Program-made: the position numbers and the translations under genes | Notes under the pieces: model-generated | Databases searched by the model: none | Told to the model about the DNA's origin: nothing | What the model saw: only the letters and a program-made list of their open reading frames with translations | Origin: JAKQIM01 sp964633225 | GTDB lineage: Bacteria; Chloroflexota; Anaerolineae; Anaerolineales; UBA4823 | NCBI GenBank assembly: GCA_964633225.1 | Contig: CAZWFQ010000032.1 | Location: 1 to 39,863 of the forward strand | Direction: 5' to 3' | Length of the DNA: 39,863 nucleotides | Shown here: in pieces, positions 24,617 to 31,606 of the stretch | How the letters are laid out: the number at the start of each line of letters is the position of its first letter | Position numbering within the stretch: the first letter of the stretch is position 1

Positions 24617-25819
24617 TTAACTCGTCAGTGCCTGCACCATCACCTGGCTGCCAGCAGGGATCATTTCCAGGCCTTCTGGAATACAGGCAATGGCTTCTGT
24701 CTGCGCCATTTCTTGCAGGCGGCTCTTATACTTCATTGGCTGGAACAGCAAGCGCTGATCTTCTTGCACCAGGCGCCCATGCACAAACTGCGTCCAATCC
24801 ACCTGCCCCGAGATTGCATCTGCCATCACGGCACATACTTGGGGCAGGCCGGGCTTTGGCTCTCCGGCCAGTTTGTGCAGGCCAGGCAGTGCCAGTTGGA
24901 CAAAGGCCATGTGATTCGATGGAGGCCCGCCCGGCAGGCAAAAGACAGGCTTGCCTTCAAACAGGCCGAACCCCACAGCTTTGCCGGGTCCCATCCGCAC
25001 GCGGTGGTAGACCTTCTGCCAACCCAATTGATCCAAGATCTGCACCACCAGGTCGTGCTCGCCCTTCCATGCGCCGCCGCTGGTCAGTACGGCGTCGAAG
25101 CGCTCCAGGCAGTCCAACAATGCTGGGCGGATGATCTCAGCATCATCCCGCAGCACCAGGGTTTCAACCTCAAAGCCGTAATGCAAACACCAGGCCGCCA
25201 GGGTGAACAAATTGCTGGCGTACAATTTACCCTGCACCAAAGGTTGACCGGGCGCCAGCACCTCATCTCCCGTTGCCAAGATGGCCACACGCGGCCGCCC
25301 GACCACTTGCGCCTGGTGATGCCCGGCGGCAGCCAACAAGCCGATGAGGGTAGGATAGAGCTTTTGGCCGGCCGAAACCATCAACTGTCCCGAATGGACA
25401 TCCGAGCCCTGGGGCAAAACATTCCGCCCGGCATCTGTCTGCTTCAAAATTTGAATTGCCCCCGCAAGCGCCTGGGTGAATTCCTCAGCCACCACTGCAT
25501 CCGTCCCTTGCGGAAGGGCGGCGCCGCTCAAGATGCGCACCGCCTCACCCGGGCCGATCGCCCCGTGCCAATCATCGCCCGCGGCAATGCTTCCAACCAG
25601 CTTCAACTGCACCGGTGATTGGGGACCAGCACCCTGGATGTCTGCCGCCAGGAGGGCATACCCGTCTTTCAAAGAGACATCCAAAGAAGGCGAGTCGACC
25701 CTGGCCAAGAAGTCTTGCCCGGCAATCCGCCCGGCTGCATGCAGCAGATCGACGGTTTCCAGTGCCAGGGGGCGAATATGCGCTAACGTGAGTTGGTAAG
25801 CTTGATCGAAAGCAATCAT
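24617..25819 (-). CDS. moeA: MoeA-family molybdopterin molybdenumtransferase paralogue
   Basis: 400 residues with MoeA layout. N-terminal domain: DVSLKDGYALLAAD (about 47-60), then ILSGAALPQGTDAVVAEE. Central MPT-binding domain: ILATGDEV, LTSGGAWKGEHDLV and MGPGKAVGFGLF. A C-terminal beta-barrel follows. MoeA inserts molybdate or tungstate into adenylylated molybdopterin. Two motifs deviate: LPGGPPSN replaces the usual LPGNPVS, and GGAWKGEHD replaces GGVSVGxxD. That places it in a divergent branch, perhaps with a different pterin or metal. AGAGGAAA precedes the ATG. No other Moco-synthesis gene is in the window. Confidence 0.87.
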   Translation of the reverse strand: MIAFDQAYQLTLAHIRPLALETVDLLHAAGRIAGQDFLARVDSPSLDVSLKDGYALLAADIQGAGPQSPVQLKLVGSIAAGDDWHGAIGPGEAVRILSGAALPQGTDAVVAEEFTQALAGAIQILKQTDAGRNVLPQGSDVHSGQLMVSAGQKLYPTLIGLLAAAGHHQAQVVGRPRVAILATGDEVLAPGQPLVQGKLYASNLFTLAAWCLHYGFEVETLVLRDDAEIIRPALLDCLERFDAVLTSGGAWKGEHDLVVQILDQLGWQKVYHRVRMGPGKAVGFGLFEGKPVFCLPGGPPSNHMAFVQLALPGLHKLAGEPKPGLPQVCAVMADAISGQVDWTQFVHGRLVQEDQRLLFQPMKYKSRLQEMAQTEAIACIPEGLEMIPAGSQVMVQALTS

Positions 25820-25856
25820 ATTTCCTCTATGTGCAAATCAGGGGTCATGGTTTTGG

Positions 25857-26405
25857 TTAAAAGTCCTTCTGGCAGGCGTCCAGCCATTCCAACACCGATT
25901 TAAGCTGTTCCAGGCGCATGGTCAGGCTCATGCGGTTATAGACTTGCTCTCCAGGCAGTTCGGCAGCCGTTTTCTTCAAGCGTTGCAAATGCCTGGATGC
26001 AGCCGTTTTTTGCTGTTGAAAAGCCTGGGGAATCTTTTGGGGCTGGTACAGGCTCAGAAAATACAGGCGGGTGATGAATTCCATGCGGATAGCGCGCACA
26101 CTGCCCCCGCTGGTATCCCCCAGCCAGTCCAAGAAACGTTGGCGCCCCTGGGGGGTAATGTGCAGCAGTTGGCGAGGGGGCAGTTTCTCTTGCAGGACTT
26201 CTTCCAGCGAGATGTCGCGGCGCATTTCCAGGCGCTTCAAGATGGCATACGCCTGGCTCTGACTGAGGTGCCAGACATGTCCCAGGTCTGCGACCACCTT
26301 GCGGTGCAGATCATAGCCATGCCCTGGCGCACCATAAAGCAGGCCCAGCAGGGCCATTTCGGGTGAAAGCGTGCCGGTATGACGAGATGCCTGGGGATTC
26401 ATCAT
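25857..26405 (-). CDS. PadR-family transcriptional regulator
   Basis: About 182 residues. The N-terminal winged helix begins LSPEMALLGLLYGAPGHGYDLHRKV with recognition-helix residues LSQSQAYAILKRLEMR. A C-terminal coiled-coil dimerisation region follows. I chose the ATG at 26405 because the alternative at 26429 would make a perfect palindrome coding, although AGGAAG lies before 26429. It is upstream of moeA by 37 nt and divergent from an aldo/keto reductase gene, so it probably regulates itself, the moeA-ECF operon and perhaps the reductase. Confidence 0.83.
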   Translation of the reverse strand: MMNPQASRHTGTLSPEMALLGLLYGAPGHGYDLHRKVVADLGHVWHLSQSQAYAILKRLEMRRDISLEEVLQEKLPPRQLLHITPQGRQRFLDWLGDTSGGSVRAIRMEFITRLYFLSLYQPQKIPQAFQQQKTAASRHLQRLKKTAAELPGEQVYNRMSLTMRLEQLKSVLEWLDACQKDF

Positions 26406-26426
26406 ATACTCACCGGATGAGTATAT
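26404..26426. promoter_or_regulatory. Palindromic operator between padR and the aldo/keto reductase
   Basis: ATATACTCA (26404-26412) is perfectly inverted in TGAGTATAT (26418-26426) around a CCGGA spacer. The repeat covers the padR start region and lies upstream of the divergent reductase. It is the obvious candidate PadR binding site. Confidence 0.7.
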
Positions 26427-26444
26427 CATAGTTCTTCCTGGTAC

Positions 26445-26473
26445 TAGAAATAAATCCACACTTGACCTATAAT
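26445..26473 (+). promoter_or_regulatory. Promoter of the aldo/keto reductase
   Basis: A perfect TATAAT (26468-26473) is preceded by TAGAAA (26445-26450, 4 of 6 matches to TTGACA) with a 17-nt spacer. Transcription would start near 26480, about 30 nt before the ATG. Confidence 0.55.
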
Positions 26474-26509
26474 CAAGTCATACAATCTTCAAAAAGACGA
26501 AAGGAAAGC

Positions 26510-27505
26510 ATGATGAACGCAAAATTCACTCGCACTCTTGGTCGTTCGGGCATTCAGGTCAGCGCCCTGGGCATGGGCTGTTGGGCCATCGGAGGTCCAT
26601 TCTGGGCAGGCGAGACCCCCCTGGGCTGGGGCGAAGTGGATGACAACGAGTCCATCCGCGCCATCCATGCCGCGCTTGAGCTGGGGGTAACTTTTTTTGA
26701 TACCGCGAACGTGTACGGAGCCGGGCACAGCGAAAGCGTATTGGGGCTTGCCCTGGCTGACCGGCGCAAGCAGGTGGTGATCGCCACCAAGTTCAATGCC
26801 GTTTTCGACGAGGACACTCGCCAGGTGACCGGCAGCGATGCCACCCCTGCCGGGATCCGCCAAGCCTGTGAAGATTCACTCCGCCGCCTGGGAACAGACT
26901 ACATCGACCTTTACCAATTTCATGACAACGGTTTCCCGCCTGAGCAAGCTGAGCCAGTCCGCGAGACCCTCGAGCAGTTGGTAGCCGAAGGCAAGATCCG
27001 CGCTTATGGCTGGAGCACCGACTTCCCAAAGAGTGCAGAATTCTTCGCCCAAGGCGCGCACTGCGCTGCGATCCAGGCCGAGCTGAATGCACTGGACGAC
27101 AATGCCGCCATTCTATCCATCTGCGAAAAGGAAAACCTGGCGGCGATCAACCGCGGTCCATTGGCGATGGGATTGTTGACCGGCAAGTACACGGGCAGCA
27201 TCAAACCCTCGGCAGATGATGTGCGCGGCGAGAAAAGCCCTGAGTGGATGAAATACTTCAAGAACGGCCAGCCCAGCCCCGAATACACGCAGAAGATCGC
27301 AGCCGTGCGCGAGATCCTGACCAGCAATGGACGCAGTCTGCCGCAGGGCGCGCTGGCCTGGTTGTGGGCCCGCAGCCCCAAGACCATCCCCATCCCTGGT
27401 TTCCGTACTGTCAGGCAGGTCGAAGAAAATGCCCGCGCCATGCAGTTCGGGCCGCTGACCCCAGAGCAATTTGCCCAGGTCGAGCACATCTTAGGCCGGG
27501 CCTAA
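26510..27505 (+). CDS. Aldo/keto reductase
   Basis: 331 residues, a TIM-barrel NADPH-dependent oxidoreductase. The catalytic tetrad is visible as FDTAN (Asp), NVYGAG (Tyr), IATKF (Lys) and YQFHD (His). The cofactor-binding C-terminus IPIPGFRTVRQVEENARAM is typical of the family. Starts at 26510 and 26513 are both possible behind AAGGAAA, and the second has the better spacing. It is divergent from padR. The physiological substrate is unknown. Confidence 0.92.
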   Translation: MMNAKFTRTLGRSGIQVSALGMGCWAIGGPFWAGETPLGWGEVDDNESIRAIHAALELGVTFFDTANVYGAGHSESVLGLALADRRKQVVIATKFNAVFDEDTRQVTGSDATPAGIRQACEDSLRRLGTDYIDLYQFHDNGFPPEQAEPVRETLEQLVAEGKIRAYGWSTDFPKSAEFFAQGAHCAAIQAELNALDDNAAILSICEKENLAAINRGPLAMGLLTGKYTGSIKPSADDVRGEKSPEWMKYFKNGQPSPEYTQKIAAVREILTSNGRSLPQGALAWLWARSPKTIPIPGFRTVRQVEENARAMQFGPLTPEQFAQVEHILGRA

Positions 27506-27508
27506 GAT
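27488..27508 (+). terminator. Stem-loop spanning the aldo/keto reductase stop
   Basis: ATCTTAGGC-CGG-GCCTAAGAT is a perfect 9-bp inverted repeat containing the TAA stop. A second small hairpin (CGCC-AAAAA-GGCG) follows at 27521-27533. There is no immediate T-run, so it may act in mRNA 3'-end stability rather than as an intrinsic terminator. Confidence 0.45.
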
Positions 27509-27532
27509 TCGGGGTATGAGCGCCAAAAAGGC

Positions 27533-27561
27533 GTGACAAAGGGGTATTTTTCTGGTAAGCT
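27533..27561 (+). promoter_or_regulatory. Possible promoter of the membrane-protein operon
   Basis: GTGACA (27533-27538), a 17-nt spacer and TAAGCT (27556-27561) preceded by TGG give a plausible extended -10 promoter. The start codon is at 27590 behind GAGGAGG. The -10 match is weak. Confidence 0.35.
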
Positions 27562-27589
27562 AATAGGTAGCATAGAGGAGGGCCCTGCG

Positions 27590-29452
27590 ATGTTTGAGAA
27601 CATGGAAGCCCGTTTTGCCCAGCTTTACCAGCAATATATGCAACGCCAGATCTCACCGCAAGCATTTGCCCAAGCGGTGAGTCAACTGCGCCTGGTCGGC
27701 CCTGATGGCGCCTGGTGGCAGATGGATCAGAGCGGCGCCTGGCTGCGCTGGGATGGGCGCGGCTGGTTGCCAGCCGTACCCCCGCGCCAACCTCTTGCGC
27801 CTCAGCCAGGGGCAGCCTATCAGCCGCCGGCCCAGCCTTACCCTGCTGCCCCAGCCTACCCAGCAGCCCCACCCCAAGCCCAGCCAGCGTCACCCTTTCC
27901 AGCCGCAATGCACCCGGCGGCCCGCCCGGCCAAGCGCCTGGCAAATCGCCCGGCTAAAGCCCAAGCCAAGCCGCCGGAGAGTCTTCTGGATCTGCTAAAG
28001 CTGATCTTGGGCGGCATGTTCAAGGGCTTTTTCACCAAGCTGCTCATGGCGGTCGCGACCCTGCTCTTCGTCTGGGTGCTGCACACCATCTTGCTGATTG
28101 GTCCCAACGGCGGCTTTGCCGGGGGCACCAGTTGGGTTCTGGATGCGGTGCTGGCCTTGCAAGGGAAAATGGCCAATGGCACCTTGTTCTGGGGCCTGCT
28201 TTTTGGCCTGCTCTCGATGATCGCCGGGCGCATCTGGCAGCTTGGGTTCTCGCAAGCAGTGAAAACCGCCGCCGCCACCCCCGGTTGGCTGTTCACATCT
28301 TTCAAAGAACTGCGCCTGAAATCCCTGGCCCTGGTGTGCGGCAACGCCGCGCTGACCCTGATCATCGGCACGATCATCGATCACCGCCTGGTTTCTTTGC
28401 TCTTGGCCGTTTTTGGCCTGGTCGAATTGACGGCCCACGCCAACAGCCTGCCAGGCCTGGTTTCGCGCCTGGCATGGAACGATGTCCAGCGGCTGACGGG
28501 CGGCGTCAAACGGCCCTTCAACCCAGCCTGGATTGCCCCAGCAGTGGTCGGGCTGGTGTTGGGCTTTCTTGCGGCGGCGGTCCTGCCCTGGGTGCCCTGG
28601 TGCGGCGTGGGCGGGGCATTGGTCTTACTGGCCCTGATGGGCGCAACCGTAGCGATGATGATCCTGCGGCCGCGCGCCGGAACGCTGATGATGGTCTTCT
28701 TGCTGATCTTTTTTGCTGCCGTCACCCCTGTCCTGGCAGACGATGGCGGCTGGGAAGAGGCTGGCGGCACCCTGCAAAGCTGGCTTACCAGCCAGGGCGC
28801 AGTGCAGGCCATTCTGCAAGGCCTTCCGCCAGCCGCAGCCGCAGCCGTACTCGGTTGGCTGTCGGCAGTGCTGGGCCAGACCCTGGGCGGGTTGGCCAAT
28901 ATCAAGCCGGCCGATCTGGCAGCCGCCCTGGCTACTGCGCAGAACTTAGCCAACCTGAACAAAGGTTTCGAAGCCCTCGATGCAGACCTGCGCAAGCAAG
29001 GGATCTATGTGCGTAATATGCTACAGGGCGATCCGGTTTTGATTTTCCAGGGTTTATATAACCTGGGCGGCATTACCTGGGATGAGACAATCGGACGCTG
29101 GACCGGTGCCCAGGGCATGACCTGCGGCGATTACGTGGATAAAACTTTTACCCCGGTTAAAGCCCTGGTGGAGAAGAACTTCCCCGGCGCCAAGGTGCAG
29201 AGCATTGTCTTTGAAGAGAAGTCTAGCAACGCTTCGGGCTTTTGGAACGGCGTAGACGCGATCAATACCGAAAACCACAACCTGATCAAGGTCACTCTGC
29301 CGGATGGTTCTGAATGGGCAGTAGATTTCCACCAACATAACTCGACAATTGTTTCGGGTGCCCCGCCGATCATGCGCCCCTGGAGCGAGGCGCGCCAGAT
29401 CTGGCAAAATTACCTGGGCAAAAACGAGTTCATTGAGCGGATTGAGCGCTAA
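27590..29452 (+). CDS. Membrane protein with C-terminal transglutaminase-like cysteine-protease fold
   Basis: 620 residues, family not recognised as a whole. Residues 1-65 form a small Trp-rich domain (ISPQAF... then WWQMDQSGAWLRWDGRGW). A Pro/Ala/Gln linker runs to about 125. From 140 to 395 there are about seven hydrophobic segments. The C-terminal soluble part contains MTCGDYV (C512), NHNLIKVTLPDGSEW (H563) and AVDFH (D579). This spacing matches a papain/transglutaminase-type Cys-His-Asp triad. The ATG at 27590 is chosen over an upstream in-frame start because of the GAGGAGG site. It is the first gene of a three-gene plus-strand set. Confidence 0.7.
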   Translation: MFENMEARFAQLYQQYMQRQISPQAFAQAVSQLRLVGPDGAWWQMDQSGAWLRWDGRGWLPAVPPRQPLAPQPGAAYQPPAQPYPAAPAYPAAPPQAQPASPFPAAMHPAARPAKRLANRPAKAQAKPPESLLDLLKLILGGMFKGFFTKLLMAVATLLFVWVLHTILLIGPNGGFAGGTSWVLDAVLALQGKMANGTLFWGLLFGLLSMIAGRIWQLGFSQAVKTAAATPGWLFTSFKELRLKSLALVCGNAALTLIIGTIIDHRLVSLLLAVFGLVELTAHANSLPGLVSRLAWNDVQRLTGGVKRPFNPAWIAPAVVGLVLGFLAAAVLPWVPWCGVGGALVLLALMGATVAMMILRPRAGTLMMVFLLIFFAAVTPVLADDGGWEEAGGTLQSWLTSQGAVQAILQGLPPAAAAAVLGWLSAVLGQTLGGLANIKPADLAAALATAQNLANLNKGFEALDADLRKQGIYVRNMLQGDPVLIFQGLYNLGGITWDETIGRWTGAQGMTCGDYVDKTFTPVKALVEKNFPGAKVQSIVFEEKSSNASGFWNGVDAINTENHNLIKVTLPDGSEWAVDFHQHNSTIVSGAPPIMRPWSEARQIWQNYLGKNEFIERIER

Positions 29453-29464
29453 GGAGCATCCCAG

Positions 29465-29917
29465 ATGCCAGCACACTCACAAGCAGAGCTCGAATATCAA
29501 CTTGCACAGCGCACGGCCCAGGTGCAGAACCGCCAGCTAACGCCCCAGCAGGCTTTTGGCAACATGGATGATTGGACCATCCAGTTGGGCCGGCGCAAGG
29601 CCTTTTTGCACCCCAACGAACAGCATTGGCTGCTGTATGACCGCCTGCACCAGACATGGACCTATACCGGCTGCGGTGTGAACCAGGCCATCTTGTTCGC
29701 CCAGGAGGGCATTGCAGGCATGAAAAGGCTTCCCCAGCCTGGCCCTGTAGCCGGGTGGTGTGTTTACCAGCAAGGCCCCGCCCTGCAGGGGCCAGTGCGC
29801 TTCGAACATCTGCGCACCTGGCTGCAAACCGGCAAACTGCCCACGACCATCCTGATCTGGACGCCGCGCGCTGCCGATTGGCTCTCGGCAGCTCAGTTCA
29901 TGGCCTTATCGGTCTGA
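29465..29917 (+). CDS. Small protein with GYF_2-like C-terminal domain
   Basis: 150 residues, no signal peptide. The N-terminal 65 residues parallel the N-terminus of the preceding protein (RQLTPQQAF, then HWLLYDRLHQTW). The C-terminal 50 (WCVYQQGPALQGPVRFEHLRTWL..., then IWTPRAADW) follow the GYF_2 pattern of a short beta sheet plus helix that usually mediates protein contacts. AAGGAG precedes the ATG, 12 nt after the membrane-protein stop. It is probably a partner of that protein. Confidence 0.65.
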   Translation: MPAHSQAELEYQLAQRTAQVQNRQLTPQQAFGNMDDWTIQLGRRKAFLHPNEQHWLLYDRLHQTWTYTGCGVNQAILFAQEGIAGMKRLPQPGPVAGWCVYQQGPALQGPVRFEHLRTWLQTGKLPTTILIWTPRAADWLSAAQFMALSV

Positions 29918-29954
29918 GGAGGCAAGGCTTACGGCACGGCGAGCCGCCGCTTTC

Positions 29955-30950
29955 TTGATCTTAGGGGCCAGTGGGATTTTTCTCCTCACTGGCCTTTTCT
30001 TGTTAAGCTACCGCCCAGTAACGCCAACACCGGCGGCCCGGCCTGGCTGGCAGGTGATCCGTCCGCCGCGAGATATCTTTGCCCTGGCTGAGCAGGGCGA
30101 TACCCTGTGGGCAGGCGGGGTGGAAGGGGTTTTCCAACTAGACCGCCGCACCGGAGTCCTGATACAGCAGATTCCCTTTGACCCGCCGCTGGAATACGTG
30201 CGCGCCCTGCTGGTGGATGCAGACGGCAGGCTGTGGATTGGGCATAACCAGGGGCTCACCTGTTACCAGGCCGGGGGCTGGCAAACTTTTGGCGAAGCCG
30301 AAGGGCTGCCGGACGAGCGCGTGAATGCCCTGGCATTGGATGCTGCCGGGCGGTTGTGGGTGGGCACCTGGGGCGGCGCGGCGGTGCAAACAGAGAGTGG
30401 CTGGCAAACGCTGACCCTGGCCGGCGGCCTGCTGGATGATATGGTCAACGTGATCTTACCCCTGCCGGATGGCGGAATGTGGTTTGGCTCTTACGTGGCG
30501 CCGCGCGGCGGGCTGAGCTACCGCTCGGCCGGTGGCGACTGGCAGTACTTCAGCATCCACAACGGCCTGCCCCACAACAACATCACCTCGTTGGCAGCCG
30601 TTTCGGCGGGGCAAGTTTGGGCCGGCAGCGGCCTGAACGACCGCGGCGGCGCGGTTGAGCTGAGACAAGCTGCCGATGGAAGTTGGCAGATTGCGCGGCT
30701 GGTGACCCTGGCAGACGGCCTGGCTGGCGAAAAGGTGCGCTCGCTGGCCCTGGCCCCGGATGGGAGCTTATGGTTCGGTTCAGAATACGATGGGGTGGCG
30801 GTTTTAAGCAGTGACGTATTCCAGGTGTACACGACCCAAGACGGCCTCTCACACGACGAGATCAAGGCCATCCTCTTTGACACCGGTGGCGCCGCCTGGG
30901 TCGCCACGCGTGACGGCCTGACCTATATCGCCCCCTACGCCCGGCCTTAG
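29955..30950 (+). CDS. Membrane-anchored two-component-regulator-type beta-propeller protein
   Basis: 331 residues. A hydrophobic N-terminal anchor (FLLTGLFLLSY) is followed by repeated blades carrying the Reg_prop signature, such as DADGRLWIGHNQGL, DAAGRLWVGTWGG, PDGGMWFGS and PDGSLWFGSEYDG. It has only the propeller, with no kinase or GGDEF domain. The annotated start is a TTG at 29955 with no ribosome-binding site. The frame stays open upstream with a basic stretch (RLTARRAAAF) and GAGGAGG at 29916-29922, but no ATG or GTG is in frame, so the true start is uncertain. The stop overlaps the convergent ABC ATPase stop. Confidence 0.75.
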   Translation: MILGASGIFLLTGLFLLSYRPVTPTPAARPGWQVIRPPRDIFALAEQGDTLWAGGVEGVFQLDRRTGVLIQQIPFDPPLEYVRALLVDADGRLWIGHNQGLTCYQAGGWQTFGEAEGLPDERVNALALDAAGRLWVGTWGGAAVQTESGWQTLTLAGGLLDDMVNVILPLPDGGMWFGSYVAPRGGLSYRSAGGDWQYFSIHNGLPHNNITSLAAVSAGQVWAGSGLNDRGGAVELRQAADGSWQIARLVTLADGLAGEKVRSLALAPDGSLWFGSEYDGVAVLSSDVFQVYTTQDGLSHDEIKAILFDTGGAAWVATRDGLTYIAPYARP

Positions 30951-31606
30951 TGCTTCTCCAAATGCATCACCTGTGCGCAAATGGCGGCGCTTTCGTCATC
31001 ATGCGCCACCAAGATCAGCGTAGCCCCCTCAGCCTGCTGAACCTGCTGCACAAAAGCCAACATCGAGGTGCGCAGGGCGGGGTCCAGGTTGGCAAACGGC
31101 TCATCCAACAGCAAGATAGACGGGCGCGCCGCCAGGGCGCGCAGCAGCGCGGCACGCTGGGCCTCGCCGCCAGAAAGCTGGTACGGGTAGCGCCCGGCCA
31201 GTTTTGAAAGGCCCACCGCCTCCAACAACTCATCCAGGCGGGCGTCAGCCTGCTGTTTTTCCCAGCCGGCTAACCCAAAGGCGGCATTCTGGCGCACGGT
31301 CAGGTGAGGCCACAAGGCCGGCTTCTGGAAGACGGCGCCAATGCTGCGCTGCCAGGGCGGGGTCAGGCGGCCCGGCTGGCTGACCACCTGTCCATCCAGA
31401 GCAATCTGGCCGCGCTCGGGTTCTTCAAATCCACAGATCAGGCGCAAGAGAGTGGTTTTCCCGCTGCCTGAAGGACCTCGCAATGCCAGAGAGCCGCCGC
31501 CGGGCACACTGAGCGAAACATCACTCAAAGCCTGCACCGCGCCAAAGCGCTTGCTGACCTGCTGCACCTCAATCAATCTACCCAAAGCGCCGCACTCCTC
31601 GTTCAT
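30947..31606 (-). CDS. ABC importer ATP-binding protein, iron(III)/FbpC-like
   Basis: About 219 residues. Walker A GPSGSGKTT, signature LSGGEAQRAALLRAL, Walker B ILLLDEPFANLDPALR and H-loop LVAHD. It lacks the C-terminal TOBE extension of full FbpC/PotA. It is the last gene of the binding-protein/permease/ATPase set. The start may be the ATG at 31606 or a TTG at 31585, which has GAGGAG 8 nt upstream and overlaps the permease stop. Homology begins at RLIEVQQVSKRF. Confidence 0.88.
   Translation of the reverse strand: MNEECGALGRLIEVQQVSKRFGAVQALSDVSLSVPGGGSLALRGPSGSGKTTLLRLICGFEEPERGQIALDGQVVSQPGRLTPPWQRSIGAVFQKPALWPHLTVRQNAAFGLAGWEKQQADARLDELLEAVGLSKLAGRYPYQLSGGEAQRAALLRALAARPSILLLDEPFANLDPALRTSMLAFVQQVQQAEGATLILVAHDDESAAICAQVMHLEKH

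Noticed and set aside
24494..25618. Long plus-strand open frame opposite moeA and the NTPase
   Set aside because: It has a His/Gln-rich composition typical of an antisense shadow. The minus-strand genes have clear motifs and ribosome-binding sites.
27521..27550. CGCC-AAAAA-GGCG hairpin as a definite intrinsic terminator
   Set aside because: The stem is only 4 bp, and the next T-run begins 11 nt later, after a probable -35 box of the next gene.
28132..29016. 294-codon plus-strand frame inside the transglutaminase-like gene
   Set aside because: It is Arg/Pro/Gly-rich with no start signal, and lies wholly inside a better-supported gene in another frame.
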